Shown: positions 18,961 through 27,868 of the stretch, one piece after another
Numbering within the stretch: the stretch's first letter is position 1
Layout: every line of letters begins with the position of its first letter
Source of the DNA: Brevundimonas nasdae
GTDB lineage: Bacteria; Pseudomonadota; Alphaproteobacteria; Caulobacterales; Caulobacteraceae
DNA length: 64,000 nucleotides
Assembly: GCF_016654005.1 (NCBI RefSeq)
Contig: NZ_JAEPWN010000001.1
Coordinates: 186,001-250,000 of the forward strand
Reading direction: 5' to 3'
Notes under the pieces: generated by a model
Databases searched by the model: none
What the model was told of the DNA's origin: nothing
The model's input: the letters and a program-made list of their open reading frames with translations, nothing else
Program-made: the position numbers and the translations under genes

Positions 18961-20676
18961 ATGACCGATGCCAGACTGGAAATCGCCGCAGGCTTCGCCA
19001 CCGCCCAGGGCCCCAAGCCCGACAATCAGGACTTTGGCGGGGTGCATCTGGGCACGGCGACGGAGCAGCGCGAGCATGGCGTGGTCGCTGTGATCGCCGA
19101 CGGGGTGTCGGGATCAAAGGCGGGGCGGGCGGCGGCGGAGCTGACGACCCGCAGCTTCATCGACGGCTATCTGGACCAGAACCCGCTGAACGGCATTGCG
19201 GCCAACGGCATCAAGGCCCTGCGCGGTTTCAACCGCTGGCTCCATTCCCGCGGGCGGATCGATCCGGCGATGGAGGCGGCGGCGACCACCTTCACCGCCC
19301 TGATCCTGCGCGGGCGCGAGGCGACGGCCCTGCACGTCGGCGACAGCCGCGCCTGGCATTTCCGCGACGGCGTCCTGACCCGACTGACCGAGGATCACAC
19401 CCGCGCCCAGGCGGGGATGGGCCATGTGCTGTACCGCGCCGTGGGGATCGAGGCGGATGTGAAGCTGGACGTGCGCCATGTCGGCCTGCAGCCGCACGAC
19501 CGGCTGCTGCTGACGACGGACGGGGCGCACGGGCTCCTGTCGGATGAAGCCATCGTGCGCCTGCTGGGGCGGCGCGGATCGCCCGACGCGGACGCCAAGG
19601 CGATCGTGGCGGCGGCGACAGAGGCCGGAACCCGCGACAACGCCACCGCCATCGTCATCGACGTGGTTCAGACCGGCGCGCCCGACTGGGAGGCGATCAC
19701 GGCCGAGGCCGAGGGGCTGGTCATCCAGCCCCCGCCCGAGGCCGGTGACAATGTCGATGGTTTCCATCTGACGCGGTTGGTGGCGGACGGGCGCTATACG
19801 CGGCTGTTTCTGGCGCGCGACACGCTTGCCAAGGACGGGTTGGGCGACGCCGGGGCCGTGGTGCTGAAATTTCCCAAGACCGCCGTGGTGTCCGAACGGG
19901 GCGCGCGGATCGCCTTCCTGCGCGAGGCCTTCATCGGCCGCCGCATCGACAGCCCCCATGTCGGTCGGGTGCTGACGCTGGAGACGGGGCGGCAGGGGCG
20001 GCTCTACATCGTCCAGCCCTTTTATGCCGGAACCACCCTGCATCGGCGCCTGGCTGAGGATGGGCCGCCCGAAATCGCGCCGGGCATCGATATCGCCCTG
20101 AAGCTGGCGCGCGGGGTGGCGGCGCTCCACCGGGCGGGCGTGACCCACCGCGACATCAAGCCGGACAATGTGATCCTGGAGGCGGACGGCGGGCTGAAGC
20201 TGGTCGATCTGGGGGTCGCGCGCCTGCGCCGGGCCGAAGAATTCGCCGAGGCCGAGGCCCCCGGCACGCCCGGCTTCAAGGCGCCTGAAATGTATGACGG
20301 CGAGGTCGGCGACGCCGCCACCGACCAGTTCGCCCTGGGCGTGACCCTGTATCGGCTGTTCACCAAGACCTATCCGTGGGGCGAGGTTGATCCGAACGAC
20401 GCGCCACGTTTCGACAAGGCGCCGACCCCGCCCAGCCGCCATCGCCCGGACATGCCCGCCTGGCTGGACGCCGCCATCCTGAGAGCGATCGCACCCAATC
20501 GCGACGACCGGTTCGACGATGTCGAGGAGCTGATCCGGGTGCTGGAGACCGGCAGCGCCGCCGCCGCCCCGCCGCCGCGAACCCTGTCGCTGATCGAACG
20601 TGATCCGGTCAGGTTCTGGCAGGGGGTCAGCCTGCTGCTGGTCGTGCTTTTGGCGATATCGCTGGCGACGCGTTAG
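18961..20676 (+). CDS. Fused PPM phosphatase and Ser/Thr protein kinase, C-terminal membrane anchor
   Basis: A roughly 571-residue bifunctional protein. The N-terminal PP2C/PPM domain (residues about 1-235) has metal-binding motifs in KPDNQDF, VIADGVSG, LHVGDSRAW, LLLTTDGAHGLL and RDNATAIVI. The C-terminal kinase (about 255-530) has a lysine in VVLKFPK, the catalytic loop HRDIKPDNVIL, DLGVA in place of DFG, and a PGTPGFKAPEMY activation segment. One transmembrane helix (GVSLLLVVLLAISLA) ends the protein. The ATG at 18961 or a GTG three codons upstream may start it. It probably sets and resets phosphorylation of the same targets. Confidence 0.93.
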   Translation: MTDARLEIAAGFATAQGPKPDNQDFGGVHLGTATEQREHGVVAVIADGVSGSKAGRAAAELTTRSFIDGYLDQNPLNGIAANGIKALRGFNRWLHSRGRIDPAMEAAATTFTALILRGREATALHVGDSRAWHFRDGVLTRLTEDHTRAQAGMGHVLYRAVGIEADVKLDVRHVGLQPHDRLLLTTDGAHGLLSDEAIVRLLGRRGSPDADAKAIVAAATEAGTRDNATAIVIDVVQTGAPDWEAITAEAEGLVIQPPPEAGDNVDGFHLTRLVADGRYTRLFLARDTLAKDGLGDAGAVVLKFPKTAVVSERGARIAFLREAFIGRRIDSPHVGRVLTLETGRQGRLYIVQPFYAGTTLHRRLAEDGPPEIAPGIDIALKLARGVAALHRAGVTHRDIKPDNVILEADGGLKLVDLGVARLRRAEEFAEAEAPGTPGFKAPEMYDGEVGDAATDQFALGVTLYRLFTKTYPWGEVDPNDAPRFDKAPTPPSRHRPDMPAWLDAAILRAIAPNRDDRFDDVEELIRVLETGSAAAAPPPRTLSLIERDPVRFWQGVSLLLVVLLAISLATR

Positions 20677-20682
20677 CGCGCC

Positions 20683-21252
20683 TCAGGCCCTGCCGCCCTG
20701 GCTGGACAGTTGCGAGGCCTGGACGCCCATCTGGGCCAGGGCGCGCGTCCATTTGGTCTCGTGGTTGGTGTCGAAGATGATGTCCAGGTCCGCCTCGGCG
20801 GTCAGCCAGACGTTTTCAGCCAGTTCGTCCTCCAACTGACCCTCGCCCCAGCCGGCGTAACCCAGCAACAGGGTCGAGCGGCGCGGGCCGGACACATCGT
20901 CGGTCATGGCGGCCAGGGCCTCGCGCGTGCCGGTCATCGCCAGCCCCTCGCCGAACGGCAGGCTGTCGTCGCCGATCATCCAGTCGTCGGTGTGCAGCAC
21001 GAAGCCGCGCTCGCGTTCGACCGGGCCGCCGACCAGTACGGCGCGGCCCACGGCCTGGGCCGGGGCGGGAGCGTCCAGCTTGTCCAGCACGGTCTTCAGG
21101 TCGACGCCGTCCACCGGCCGGTCGATGCGAAGCCCCATCGCATGATCCGACCCGTGGGCGCAGATCAGTATGACGGCGTGTTCGAAACGCGGATCGCTGA
21201 TGCCGGGCATGGCGACAAGCAGACGGCCTGTCAGGGAGGAGGCGTCGGTCAT
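20683..21252 (-). CDS. YqgE/AlgH family protein (UPF0301)
   Basis: A 189-residue YqgE/AlgH protein. LTGRLLVAMPGISDPRFEHAVILIC opens the conserved domain, and GPVERERGFVLHTDD plus LLLGYAGWGEGQLEDEL are family signatures. The function of the family is still unclear. Its 3' end lies 6 bp from the convergent phosphatase-kinase gene. Confidence 0.92.
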   Translation of the reverse strand: MTDASSLTGRLLVAMPGISDPRFEHAVILICAHGSDHAMGLRIDRPVDGVDLKTVLDKLDAPAPAQAVGRAVLVGGPVERERGFVLHTDDWMIGDDSLPFGEGLAMTGTREALAAMTDDVSGPRRSTLLLGYAGWGEGQLEDELAENVWLTAEADLDIIFDTNHETKWTRALAQMGVQASQLSSQGGRA

Positions 21253-21376
21253 GATGGTGCATCATCGGGTGGTTAACGGGTGCGTGCAAGCGCCTTGACG
21301 CTTGCGGACGCGCGGCATGGGTCTATGTGTCGCTCGCACGGTTTCATTTCCACCCAGACCTCCCCGGAGAGAGTTC

Positions 21377-21862
21377 ATGACCATTCAGATCGGCGACCGC
21401 ATCCCCGCCGCGACCCTGGCCCAGGCGACGGCTGAAGGCCCCAAGCCCGTCTCGACCGCCGAGATCTTCAACGGCAAGACCGTCGCCCTGTTCGCCGTTC
21501 CGGGCGCCTTCACCCCGACCTGTTCGGCGCGCCACCTGCCGGGCTTCAAGGATCATCTGGCCGACATCCAGGCCAAGGGCGTCGACACCGTCGCCTGCAT
21601 CTCGGTCAACGACGCCTTCGTCATGAAGGCCTGGGCCGAAAGCCAGGGCATCGAGGACGGCTCCATCGTCATGCTGGCCGACGGCAACGGCGAACTGACC
21701 CGCGCCCTGGGTCTGGTGCTGGACGGCTCGGGCTTCGGCCTGGGTGACCGTTCGCAGCGCTATTCCATGCTGGTCAAGGACGGCACGGTTTCGCAGCTGA
21801 ACATCGAACAGGGCGGCGAGTTCAAGGTGTCGTCGGCCGAGCACCTGATCGCTCAGCTGTAA
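21377..21862 (+). CDS. Peroxiredoxin (Prx5/AhpE-like, 1-Cys or atypical 2-Cys)
   Basis: A 161-residue redoxin of the Prx5 group that reduces hydroperoxides. The active site PGAFTPTCSARHLPGF carries the peroxidatic Cys (PxxxTxxC); a second Cys sits in VACISVND. The C-terminal DRSQRYSMLVKDG is typical. I chose the ATG at 21377 because GGAGAGAG lies just upstream; an earlier in-frame start adds 25 unconserved residues. It is expected to be cytosolic and monocistronic, with a terminator downstream. Confidence 0.94.
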   Translation: MTIQIGDRIPAATLAQATAEGPKPVSTAEIFNGKTVALFAVPGAFTPTCSARHLPGFKDHLADIQAKGVDTVACISVNDAFVMKAWAESQGIEDGSIVMLADGNGELTRALGLVLDGSGFGLGDRSQRYSMLVKDGTVSQLNIEQGGEFKVSSAEHLIAQL

Positions 21863-21924
21863 GTATTTATGCGGGTGTTTATAACTCGCTTGGATTGTGT
21901 TTTATTGACCTGATCCCCCAACTT

Positions 21925-21958
21925 GGCCGTCGCTCTTCCCCTGGAGCGGCGGCCTTTT
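21925..21958 (+). terminator. Rho-independent terminator after peroxiredoxin gene
   Basis: An 11-base stem GGCCGTCGCTC / GAGCGGCGGCC with one mismatch, followed by TTTT. It separates the peroxiredoxin gene from vsr, whose start is 14 bp downstream. Confidence 0.85.
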
Positions 21959-21971
21959 GCGTTGAGCCGTG

Positions 21972-22403
21972 ATGACCGACGTCTTCTCAGCCGAAAAGCG
22001 CAGCGCCGTGATGCGGCGGATCAAGGGGCGTGACACCGCGCCGGAACTGGCCGTGCGCCGTGTTCTGAGGGCGGCGGGCGTCGGCTATCGGCTGGGCGGC
22101 TGCGGTCTGCCGGGCAGGCCGGACGTGGTGATGAAGGGGCGGCGCACCGTGATCTTCGTTCACGGTTGTTTCTGGCACGGACACGACTGCGCGCGCGGCG
22201 CCCGCCAGCCCAAGTCCAACGCCGACTACTGGATCGCCAAGATCAACCGCAACCGCGCCCGTGATGCGGCGGCGCAGACGGCGCTGGAGGCGGACGGCTG
22301 GCGCGTCCTGACCGCTTGGGAGTGCCGGATGAAGACGCCGGGCTTCAACCAGGCGCTGGTCGGCGCCGTTCGGGATCAGGCGGCTTCGGCGGCGTCCGAC
22401 TGA
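21972..22403 (+). CDS. vsr: Very short patch repair (Vsr-like) endonuclease
   Basis: A 143-residue Vsr-family nicking endonuclease, known for repairing T:G mismatches left by 5-methylcytosine deamination. FSAEKRSAVMRRIKGRDTAPELAVR is the conserved N-terminus; GRPDVVMKGRRTVIFVHGCF holds the catalytic Asp, and HGCFWHGHDC with WECRM supplies the zinc and active-site residues. No cytosine-C5 methyltransferase lies nearby, so it is a solitary copy. The ATG at 21972 is preferred over the adjacent GTG. It converges with the hybrid kinase gene and overlaps its 3' end by 28 bp. Confidence 0.93.
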   Translation: MTDVFSAEKRSAVMRRIKGRDTAPELAVRRVLRAAGVGYRLGGCGLPGRPDVVMKGRRTVIFVHGCFWHGHDCARGARQPKSNADYWIAKINRNRARDAAAQTALEADGWRVLTAWECRMKTPGFNQALVGAVRDQAASAASD

Positions 22404-24325
22404 CTGTTCGCCACATCATTGAGCACATGCTGCAAGGCGCCGATCAGGGCGGGCGGCGTCAGGGGCTTGGGCACGAAATAGGCCATGCCCGCGGCCTGGC
22501 AGGCGGCGATGTCCTCAGGGGCGGTGTCGGCGGTAACGGCGATGATCGGGGTGCGGGCGTTGGGGCCGGTCCCGGCGCGCAGGCGGCGCGTGGTCTCGCG
22601 CCCATCCAGCTCCGGCATCCGCACATCCATGAAGATCACGTCGAAGGCGGTCTCCGCGCATCGGTCCAGCGCGATCAGACCGTCGGCGGCGGTGGTGATC
22701 TCGCACCCCAGCGGCTGAAGGATCAACTGCACGGCGCGGCGGTTGATGTCGTGGTCGTCCACGACCAACAGGCGCAGCGGGCGCTCTTCGTCATCCTCGA
22801 CAGTGTCCGGCGCATCAGCCGCGGCGTCGTCCGTCGGCGGCGCGAGCGTGTCCTGGGCGAGCGCAGGCGAGGCGGGCGCGGGGGCTGGAGCGGGGGTGTG
22901 GCCGGTGGGCTGGGCCGTGACTTCGAACTTGGCGGACGACAGGGCGCGGGCGATGGCCAGGCGTCCGTCGTCGATGGGCGCCGTCGTCGGCGCGGCGGCG
23001 CATTCGCCCTTGGGCAGGAACAGGGAGATGGTGAACCTGGCCCCTTCGCCCGGCGCGCTGCGGGCCGTCAGGCGACCGCCCATCAGCTCGACCAGATCGC
23101 GGCTGATGGCCAGGCCAAGGCCGCTGCCGCCGTGGCGGGCGCTGACGCCGTCTGCGGTCTGGTCGAAGGGGGTGAACAGGCGTTCCAGTTGTTCAGTGGT
23201 CATGCCAGGGCCGGTGTCGGCCACCTCGATCAGGATGGAATAGCCGGTCGGCTCCTCGGCCCAGGCGTCCAGACGCAGGGTGATGGCCCCGGCCTCGGTG
23301 AACTTCATCGCATTGGACAGCAGGTTGTTCAGCACCTGACGCAGCCGCATCGGGTCGCCGCGCACCGAGGCGGGCATGTGGTTGGCGCCCTCCAGGCGCA
23401 GCCGCAGCCCCTTGGCGTCCGCCGCGCCCCGCCACAGACGCAGCGTCTGGGCCAGCATGATGCGCAGGTTGAAATCGACCGTCTCGACCGTCATCCGGCC
23501 CGCGCCGATCTTGGAATGGTCCAGCAGGTCGTCCAGCAGGGCCTTCATCATCAGGCCGGCGTCCGAGATCAGGCTGGCGTTGGCGCGCGACTGCGGGTCG
23601 CTGGCCTTCAGCTCCGACGCGCCGGTCAGGATGGCGCCGATGGGGGTGCGCAGATCATGGCCGATGGCGGCCAGGAAGGCGGTGTGGTCCGCCAGGTCCG
23701 CCTCGGCCTTGAGGCGCAGGCGGTCCGCCTCGGCGTGGATGCGAATCTGGGCCTCTGTGACCTCGCTCATCCGCTGCCAGCTGATCAGGATGTAGAGGGT
23801 GTAGAGGACGATGGAGGCGGTGACGGTGGTGATCAGGGCCGGGGTGGCGCCATAGGCGGCGGCGAAGAAGGGCGTGGCGGCCAGATAGAGCAGCTGCGGC
23901 GTGATGGTCGAGACCAGCACGGCAAGAGAGCGCGGCGAGTTCATCATGGTGAACAGCATCACCGCCGGCAGCATGACCGAGGCGCAGACGCCGCCCAAGG
24001 GTCCGCCAATCAGCCACATCGGCACCGCCAGAGACCCGAACAGGGCGGCGTTCATGAACAGGCACAGACAGCCCAGAATCTTGCGGGCCAGGCCGATCTC
24101 CTGGGGCTCAGGACGGTTGACCGGGGCGAAGACCGCCAGCTCCACGCCCTGCGCCAGCGCATAAAGCACAGCCCAGCCGACGCTGATCGGCCAGCCCATC
24201 ATGGGTGCGACAACAAGCGCCACACCGCAGCCCAGCGTCAGGCGCTGAACCAGGGTGCTGCGGCGATGACGGACAGCGGTCGTCCAACCGCCGGCCACCG
24301 TCTCGTCGGTGATCAGCTTAGGCAT
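22376..24325 (-). CDS. Hybrid sensor histidine kinase/response regulator
   Basis: A roughly 649-residue membrane kinase. About six transmembrane segments fill residues 25-195 and serve as sensor. They are followed by a HisKA domain with the phospho-accepting His in FLAAIGHDLRTPIGAIL (near residue 222) and an ATPase domain (NLLSNAMKFTEAG; ADTGPGM; GGSGLGLAISRDLVELMGG). A linker rich in Ala/Pro/Thr leads to a receiver domain (residues about 517-640, LLVVDDHDINRRAVQ; FMDVRMPELDG; VPKPLTP). No regulator partner is adjacent. The start at 24325 (MPKLITDE) is preceded by GGGGG; the 3' end overlaps vsr. Confidence 0.94.
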   Translation of the reverse strand: MPKLITDETVAGGWTTAVRHRRSTLVQRLTLGCGVALVVAPMMGWPISVGWAVLYALAQGVELAVFAPVNRPEPQEIGLARKILGCLCLFMNAALFGSLAVPMWLIGGPLGGVCASVMLPAVMLFTMMNSPRSLAVLVSTITPQLLYLAATPFFAAAYGATPALITTVTASIVLYTLYILISWQRMSEVTEAQIRIHAEADRLRLKAEADLADHTAFLAAIGHDLRTPIGAILTGASELKASDPQSRANASLISDAGLMMKALLDDLLDHSKIGAGRMTVETVDFNLRIMLAQTLRLWRGAADAKGLRLRLEGANHMPASVRGDPMRLRQVLNNLLSNAMKFTEAGAITLRLDAWAEEPTGYSILIEVADTGPGMTTEQLERLFTPFDQTADGVSARHGGSGLGLAISRDLVELMGGRLTARSAPGEGARFTISLFLPKGECAAAPTTAPIDDGRLAIARALSSAKFEVTAQPTGHTPAPAPAPASPALAQDTLAPPTDDAAADAPDTVEDDEERPLRLLVVDDHDINRRAVQLILQPLGCEITTAADGLIALDRCAETAFDVIFMDVRMPELDGRETTRRLRAGTGPNARTPIIAVTADTAPEDIAACQAAGMAYFVPKPLTPPALIGALQHVLNDVANSQSDAAEAA

Positions 24326-24395
24326 TCTAGCCCCCAAGGTGCGGCGTGTTTTCGGCCGCTTGTCCTTAAGGTCTCATAACGACACTAACGCACCG

Positions 24396-25442
24396 TCAAC
24401 GCGAGGCGTTGACAGCCTCAGAGACTGTGGAAAACCCGTCTGCGCGCAGGCGGGCGGCCAGATCACGCTTGATGCGGCCGACCAGTCCCGGCCCCTCATA
24501 GATCATGGCGGAGTAGATCTGGACCGCAGAGGCGCCCAGCCGGATGCGGGCGTAGGCCTCGGCGCCGCTGTCGATTCCGCCGACGGCGATCAGGGGCAGG
24601 CGGCCTTGTGCGGCCTCGGCTGCGGCGCGCAGGGCCTTTTCCGCAAACGGCCGCACGGGCGCGCCGGACAGGCCGCCGGTCTCGTGCGCCTGGGCCGAGC
24701 GCAGGGTCTTGGGCCGCTCCAGCGTCGTGTTGGACACGATCAGGCCGTCGATGCGGTGCGCCAGCGAGGCCTCCACGATCATGGCGACCTCGTCAGAGAT
24801 CAGGTCGGGCGCGATCTTCAGGAAGACGGGGACGCGCGCCGCGCCGTCGACCGGGCGCGCGGCGTCGATCCGGCCCAGCAGGTCGTCCAGCTGCTCACGA
24901 CCCTGAAGGGCGCGCAGGCCCGGCGTGTTGGGCGAGGAGATGTTGACGGTGAAATACGACGCGCGTCCGGCCAGCCGCTGCAGACCGGCGACATAGTCGG
25001 CGGCCTTGTCCTCAGTGTCCTTGTTGGCGCCCAGATTGGCGCCGACGACCACGTCTTTCGGCCGGTTGTCCAGACGGGCGGCGAAGGCGTCGAGGCCCGC
25101 GTTGTTGAAGCCCATCCGGTTGATGATCGCCCGATCTTGCGTCAGGCGGAATAGGCGCGGCTTGGGATTGCCCGGCTGGGCGCGCGGGGTGACTGAGCCG
25201 CATTCGACAAAACCGAAGCCCAGACGCGACAGGCCGCGCAGGGCCTCGCCGTTCTTGTCCAGACCCGCAGCCAGGCCCACCGGATTGGGCAGGATCAGAC
25301 CCGCGAGGGTCGTGTGCAGGATCGGATCGTCGGCGGCGGGCGCGGGCAGGGGGGCGAACCCCAGCCCCTTGATCGCCAGCTGGTGCGCCGTCTCGGGGTC
25401 GAGGTTGCGCAGAATGGCGCCGCCCAGGTCGATCACGCTCAT
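24396..25442 (-). CDS. pyrD: Dihydroorotate dehydrogenase (quinone), class 2
   Basis: A 348-residue class 2 PyrD that oxidises dihydroorotate to orotate in pyrimidine synthesis and passes electrons to ubiquinone at the membrane. The N-terminal helix (DLGGAILRNLDPETAHQLAIKGL) is the quinone-tunnel segment of class 2. Catalytic and FMN motifs include GFGFVECGSVTPRAQPGNPKP, NRMGFNN, NISSPNTPGLR (catalytic Ser) and LIAVGGIDSGAEAYARIRLGA. It is the last gene of an operon with DUF952 and histidine-phosphatase genes, each overlapping the next by 4 bp. Confidence 0.97.
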   Translation of the reverse strand: MSVIDLGGAILRNLDPETAHQLAIKGLGFAPLPAPAADDPILHTTLAGLILPNPVGLAAGLDKNGEALRGLSRLGFGFVECGSVTPRAQPGNPKPRLFRLTQDRAIINRMGFNNAGLDAFAARLDNRPKDVVVGANLGANKDTEDKAADYVAGLQRLAGRASYFTVNISSPNTPGLRALQGREQLDDLLGRIDAARPVDGAARVPVFLKIAPDLISDEVAMIVEASLAHRIDGLIVSNTTLERPKTLRSAQAHETGGLSGAPVRPFAEKALRAAAEAAQGRLPLIAVGGIDSGAEAYARIRLGASAVQIYSAMIYEGPGLVGRIKRDLAARLRADGFSTVSEAVNASR

Positions 25443-25783
25443 GCCGCGTCCTCAAAGATGATTTCGCCGTCCGTCGTCACCGAGAGCCTGCGCGAGGCCG
25501 TGACCGCCGTGACGGGCAGGGGCGCATACAGATGCGGGAACAGGGCGCCGCCGCGCGACGGCTCCCACACCAGATCATCGCTGAACCGGGTCAGGTCCAC
25601 GCTCAGCATCAGCAGGTCCGCCTGCCCCGCATAGTGTTTGTGCAGGGTCTCGGCCAGCTGGTCCTCGGTGGACATGTGGATATAGCCGTCGGCCAGATCG
25701 ACGGCGGAGCCTTCGTAGCGGCCCTCGGCCACCGCCGCGCGCCATTCGTCGGCGGCGACCACCTTGTAGGCGATGTCGGTCAT
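25439..25783 (-). CDS. DUF952 family protein
   Basis: A 114-residue DUF952 protein. The conserved segment DLADGYIHMSTEDQLAETLHKHYAG is present together with GALFPHLYAPLPVTAV. The fold resembles ADP-ribosyl-transferase or glutathione-S-transferase-associated small proteins, but no activity is established. It overlaps pyrD and the histidine phosphatase gene by 4 bp each, so it is translated with them. Confidence 0.9.
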   Translation of the reverse strand: MTDIAYKVVAADEWRAAVAEGRYEGSAVDLADGYIHMSTEDQLAETLHKHYAGQADLLMLSVDLTRFSDDLVWEPSRGGALFPHLYAPLPVTAVTASRRLSVTTDGEIIFEDAA

Positions 25784-26295
25784 TGGGCGCCCAGCGAACG
25801 CGGCGTCAGGAAGCCCTCATAGGTGCAGCGTCCGGCCACATCGACGGTGAACAGGGCGGCGGCGCCCGGCGGGAAACCGCCCGCCATCCGGTCCAACACG
25901 GCGGGAGAGGCCGCGCTCTCGGTCAGGTATTCGACGGCCAGCACATGGACGCCCGGATTGTGCGCCAGCACCAGCAGGCAGCCCGCCTCTTCCTCGCTGT
26001 TCTCGACAAGGCGGCGGATCACGTCGGACGGGGCGTTGTAGAGGGCGGGCTCGTAGCGGATTTCGACGTCGCCGAAGCTGTCGTGCATCTGCTCCCAGGT
26101 CTCGCGCGTGCGGACGGCGGAGGAGATCAGGGCCAGGTCCGGCTTCAGCCCCCGTTCCGCCAGGGCGCGGCCCATCAGGGCGGCTTCGCTGCGGCCGTTG
26201 GGGGCCAGAGGGCGGGCTTCATCGCCGCCGGCAGGGGCGGAGGGCTGCGCCTGAGCGTGCCGCATGAGGATCAAACGATGCATGAGCCTCGCCAT
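25780..26295 (-). CDS. SixA-like histidine phosphatase
   Basis: A 171-residue member of the histidine phosphatase superfamily. The catalytic motif RHA appears in LILMRHAQAQPS, the second Arg in SSAVRTRETWEQM, and the second His in LVLAHNPGVHVLA. In other bacteria SixA removes phosphate from phospho-His of signalling proteins; the target here is unknown. The start may be 26295 or the internal Met at 26283 (MHRLILMRH). It is first of the operon with DUF952 and pyrD. Confidence 0.9.
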   Translation of the reverse strand: MARLMHRLILMRHAQAQPSAPAGGDEARPLAPNGRSEAALMGRALAERGLKPDLALISSAVRTRETWEQMHDSFGDVEIRYEPALYNAPSDVIRRLVENSEEEAGCLLVLAHNPGVHVLAVEYLTESAASPAVLDRMAGGFPPGAAALFTVDVAGRCTYEGFLTPRSLGAQ

Positions 26296-26358
26296 AAGGC
26301 CGTTCGCCTCCGCTCGCCAGTCGCCACGGTGGTCAACTCCGCGTCAGCCATCGCCATT

Positions 26359-27093
26359 TCAAGCGTCAGGGGCGGGGGTGCGGGCGATGGGCTGGGGCGT
26401 CAGGTTCGGATTGCGGACGCGCTGGGCATGGCCGCTGGGCCGCAGTCGGGCATAGGTCTGACGCGACGCCTCTAGCAGGATCAGGCCCGCCGCGCCCGGC
26501 GCGACACGACGTCCCACCTGTTCGAACCCGTCCGCCAGCGACAGCAGCGGGGTCCACGGCGGCACATACAGGGTCTGGGACCAGGCTGCGGGCTCCAGCC
26601 CCGCCTCGCGCACCAGCCGCTCCAGCTGACGGCGGGTGAAGGGACGCCCGTGGCCGAAGGGGGTGTTCTCGGCTCTGGCCCACAGGCCGCCGCGCGCCGC
26701 CGCGACCAGGATGATCCGCCCCGTCGGCGCCAGCGCCCGCACGGCCTCGGTCAGCAGGGCGGCGGGGTCATCCGCCTCTTCCAGCGCATGGATCAGCAGG
26801 ATGCGGTCGAACGATCCGGCGGCGAAGGGCAGGCGGCGGTCATCGACCAGCAGGGTGCGGTTGCGCCCGACCGTGGGCCATTGTTCGACGCCCTGACCGC
26901 CCGGCATGGCCGCGACCACGCGGCGGGCGCCGACAAAAGCGTCCAGCCAGGGCGTGGCGTATCCGATGCCCAGAACATCGCTGTTGGTCGCCTCGCCCCA
27001 GGCGTCGTTCAGGCGTCGCGCCAGCAGCCGACGCACCAGCGCGCCGGTCGGCTCGCCGTAGAAGGTTCGAAGCTCGTCGATGCTGCGCCGCAT
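26359..27093 (-). CDS. SAM-dependent methyltransferase (class I)
   Basis: A 244-residue methyltransferase fold: DVLGIGYATPWLDAFVG is a degenerate motif I, then LLVDDRRLPFAAGSFDRILLIHALEEADDP (motifs II-IV) and ALAPTGRIILVA. Proteins of this type are frequently encoded beside hydroxyacylglutathione hydrolase genes in alphaproteobacteria, as here where gloB is divergent 46 bp away. The substrate is unknown. Confidence 0.85.
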   Translation of the reverse strand: MRRSIDELRTFYGEPTGALVRRLLARRLNDAWGEATNSDVLGIGYATPWLDAFVGARRVVAAMPGGQGVEQWPTVGRNRTLLVDDRRLPFAAGSFDRILLIHALEEADDPAALLTEAVRALAPTGRIILVAAARGGLWARAENTPFGHGRPFTRRQLERLVREAGLEPAAWSQTLYVPPWTPLLSLADGFEQVGRRVAPGAAGLILLEASRQTYARLRPSGHAQRVRNPNLTPQPIARTPAPDA

Positions 27094-27139
27094 GGGATCA
27101 CTATAGGCCGCAGATGGGCGGGACTGCTAGAATGCGCGC

Positions 27140-27862
27140 ATGACCCTGGATGTTCACCTGTTTGCCTGCCGCAGCGACAACTACGGCTTTCTGATCCGCG
27201 ACACGGCCACCGGCCAGGTCGCCACGGTCGATACGCCGGACGCGGCGCGGATTCTGGAGGAGTTGGAGAAACTGGGCTGGGGGCGGCTGGACCTGATCCT
27301 GAACACCCACTGGCACCCGGACCACACCGAGGGCAACGAGCGGCTGAAGGCGGAGACCGGCTGCGAGATCGTGGGGCCGGAAGAGGTGCGCCGCGTCGCC
27401 CCGCTGGACCGCGCGGTCGCAGGCGGGGATGTGGTCGAACTGGGCCAGACGCGGTTCGAGGTGACGGACACGCCCGGCCATACCCAGGGCCACGTCGTCT
27501 TCCGTTCGGTCGAGGAGGGCGCGGCCTTCGTCGGCGACACCCTGTTCGCCCTGGGCTGCGGGCGGATCTTCGAAGGTTCGCCCGAGCAGATGTGGTCCAG
27601 TCTCCAGACCCTGGCCGCCTGGCCGCCCGAGACGGTGATCTGGTGCGCCCACGAATATACGGCGGCCAACGCCCGTTTCACCCTGACGCTGGATGACCTG
27701 CCCGAGATGCAGGCCTATGCCGACGCGATCTTTGCGGCGCGTGAACGGGGCGAGGCCACTGTGCCGACCACCATCGCGACGGAGCTGAAGTTCAATCCGT
27801 TCCTGCGGGCCAGGGACGCCGCCGACTTCGCCGCGCGTCGGGCGGCCAAGGACAGTTTCTGA
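27140..27862 (+). CDS. gloB: Hydroxyacylglutathione hydrolase (glyoxalase II)
   Basis: A 240-residue metallo-beta-lactamase-fold enzyme that hydrolyses S-lactoylglutathione to lactate and glutathione. The metal site THWHPDHTEGN is complete, with further ligands in TPGHTQGHVVF, FVGDTLFALGCGRIFEG and WCAHEYTAANARF. The C-terminal KFNPFLRA is the substrate-binding signature of GloB. It ends 6 bp from the convergent secreted-protein gene. Confidence 0.96.
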   Translation: MTLDVHLFACRSDNYGFLIRDTATGQVATVDTPDAARILEELEKLGWGRLDLILNTHWHPDHTEGNERLKAETGCEIVGPEEVRRVAPLDRAVAGGDVVELGQTRFEVTDTPGHTQGHVVFRSVEEGAAFVGDTLFALGCGRIFEGSPEQMWSSLQTLAAWPPETVIWCAHEYTAANARFTLTLDDLPEMQAYADAIFAARERGEATVPTTIATELKFNPFLRARDAADFAARRAAKDSF

Positions 27863-27868
27863 TCCTGA

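Noticed and set aside
22316..24379. A 687-residue open frame antisense to the hybrid kinase
   Set aside because: Antisense shadow without a recognisable domain.
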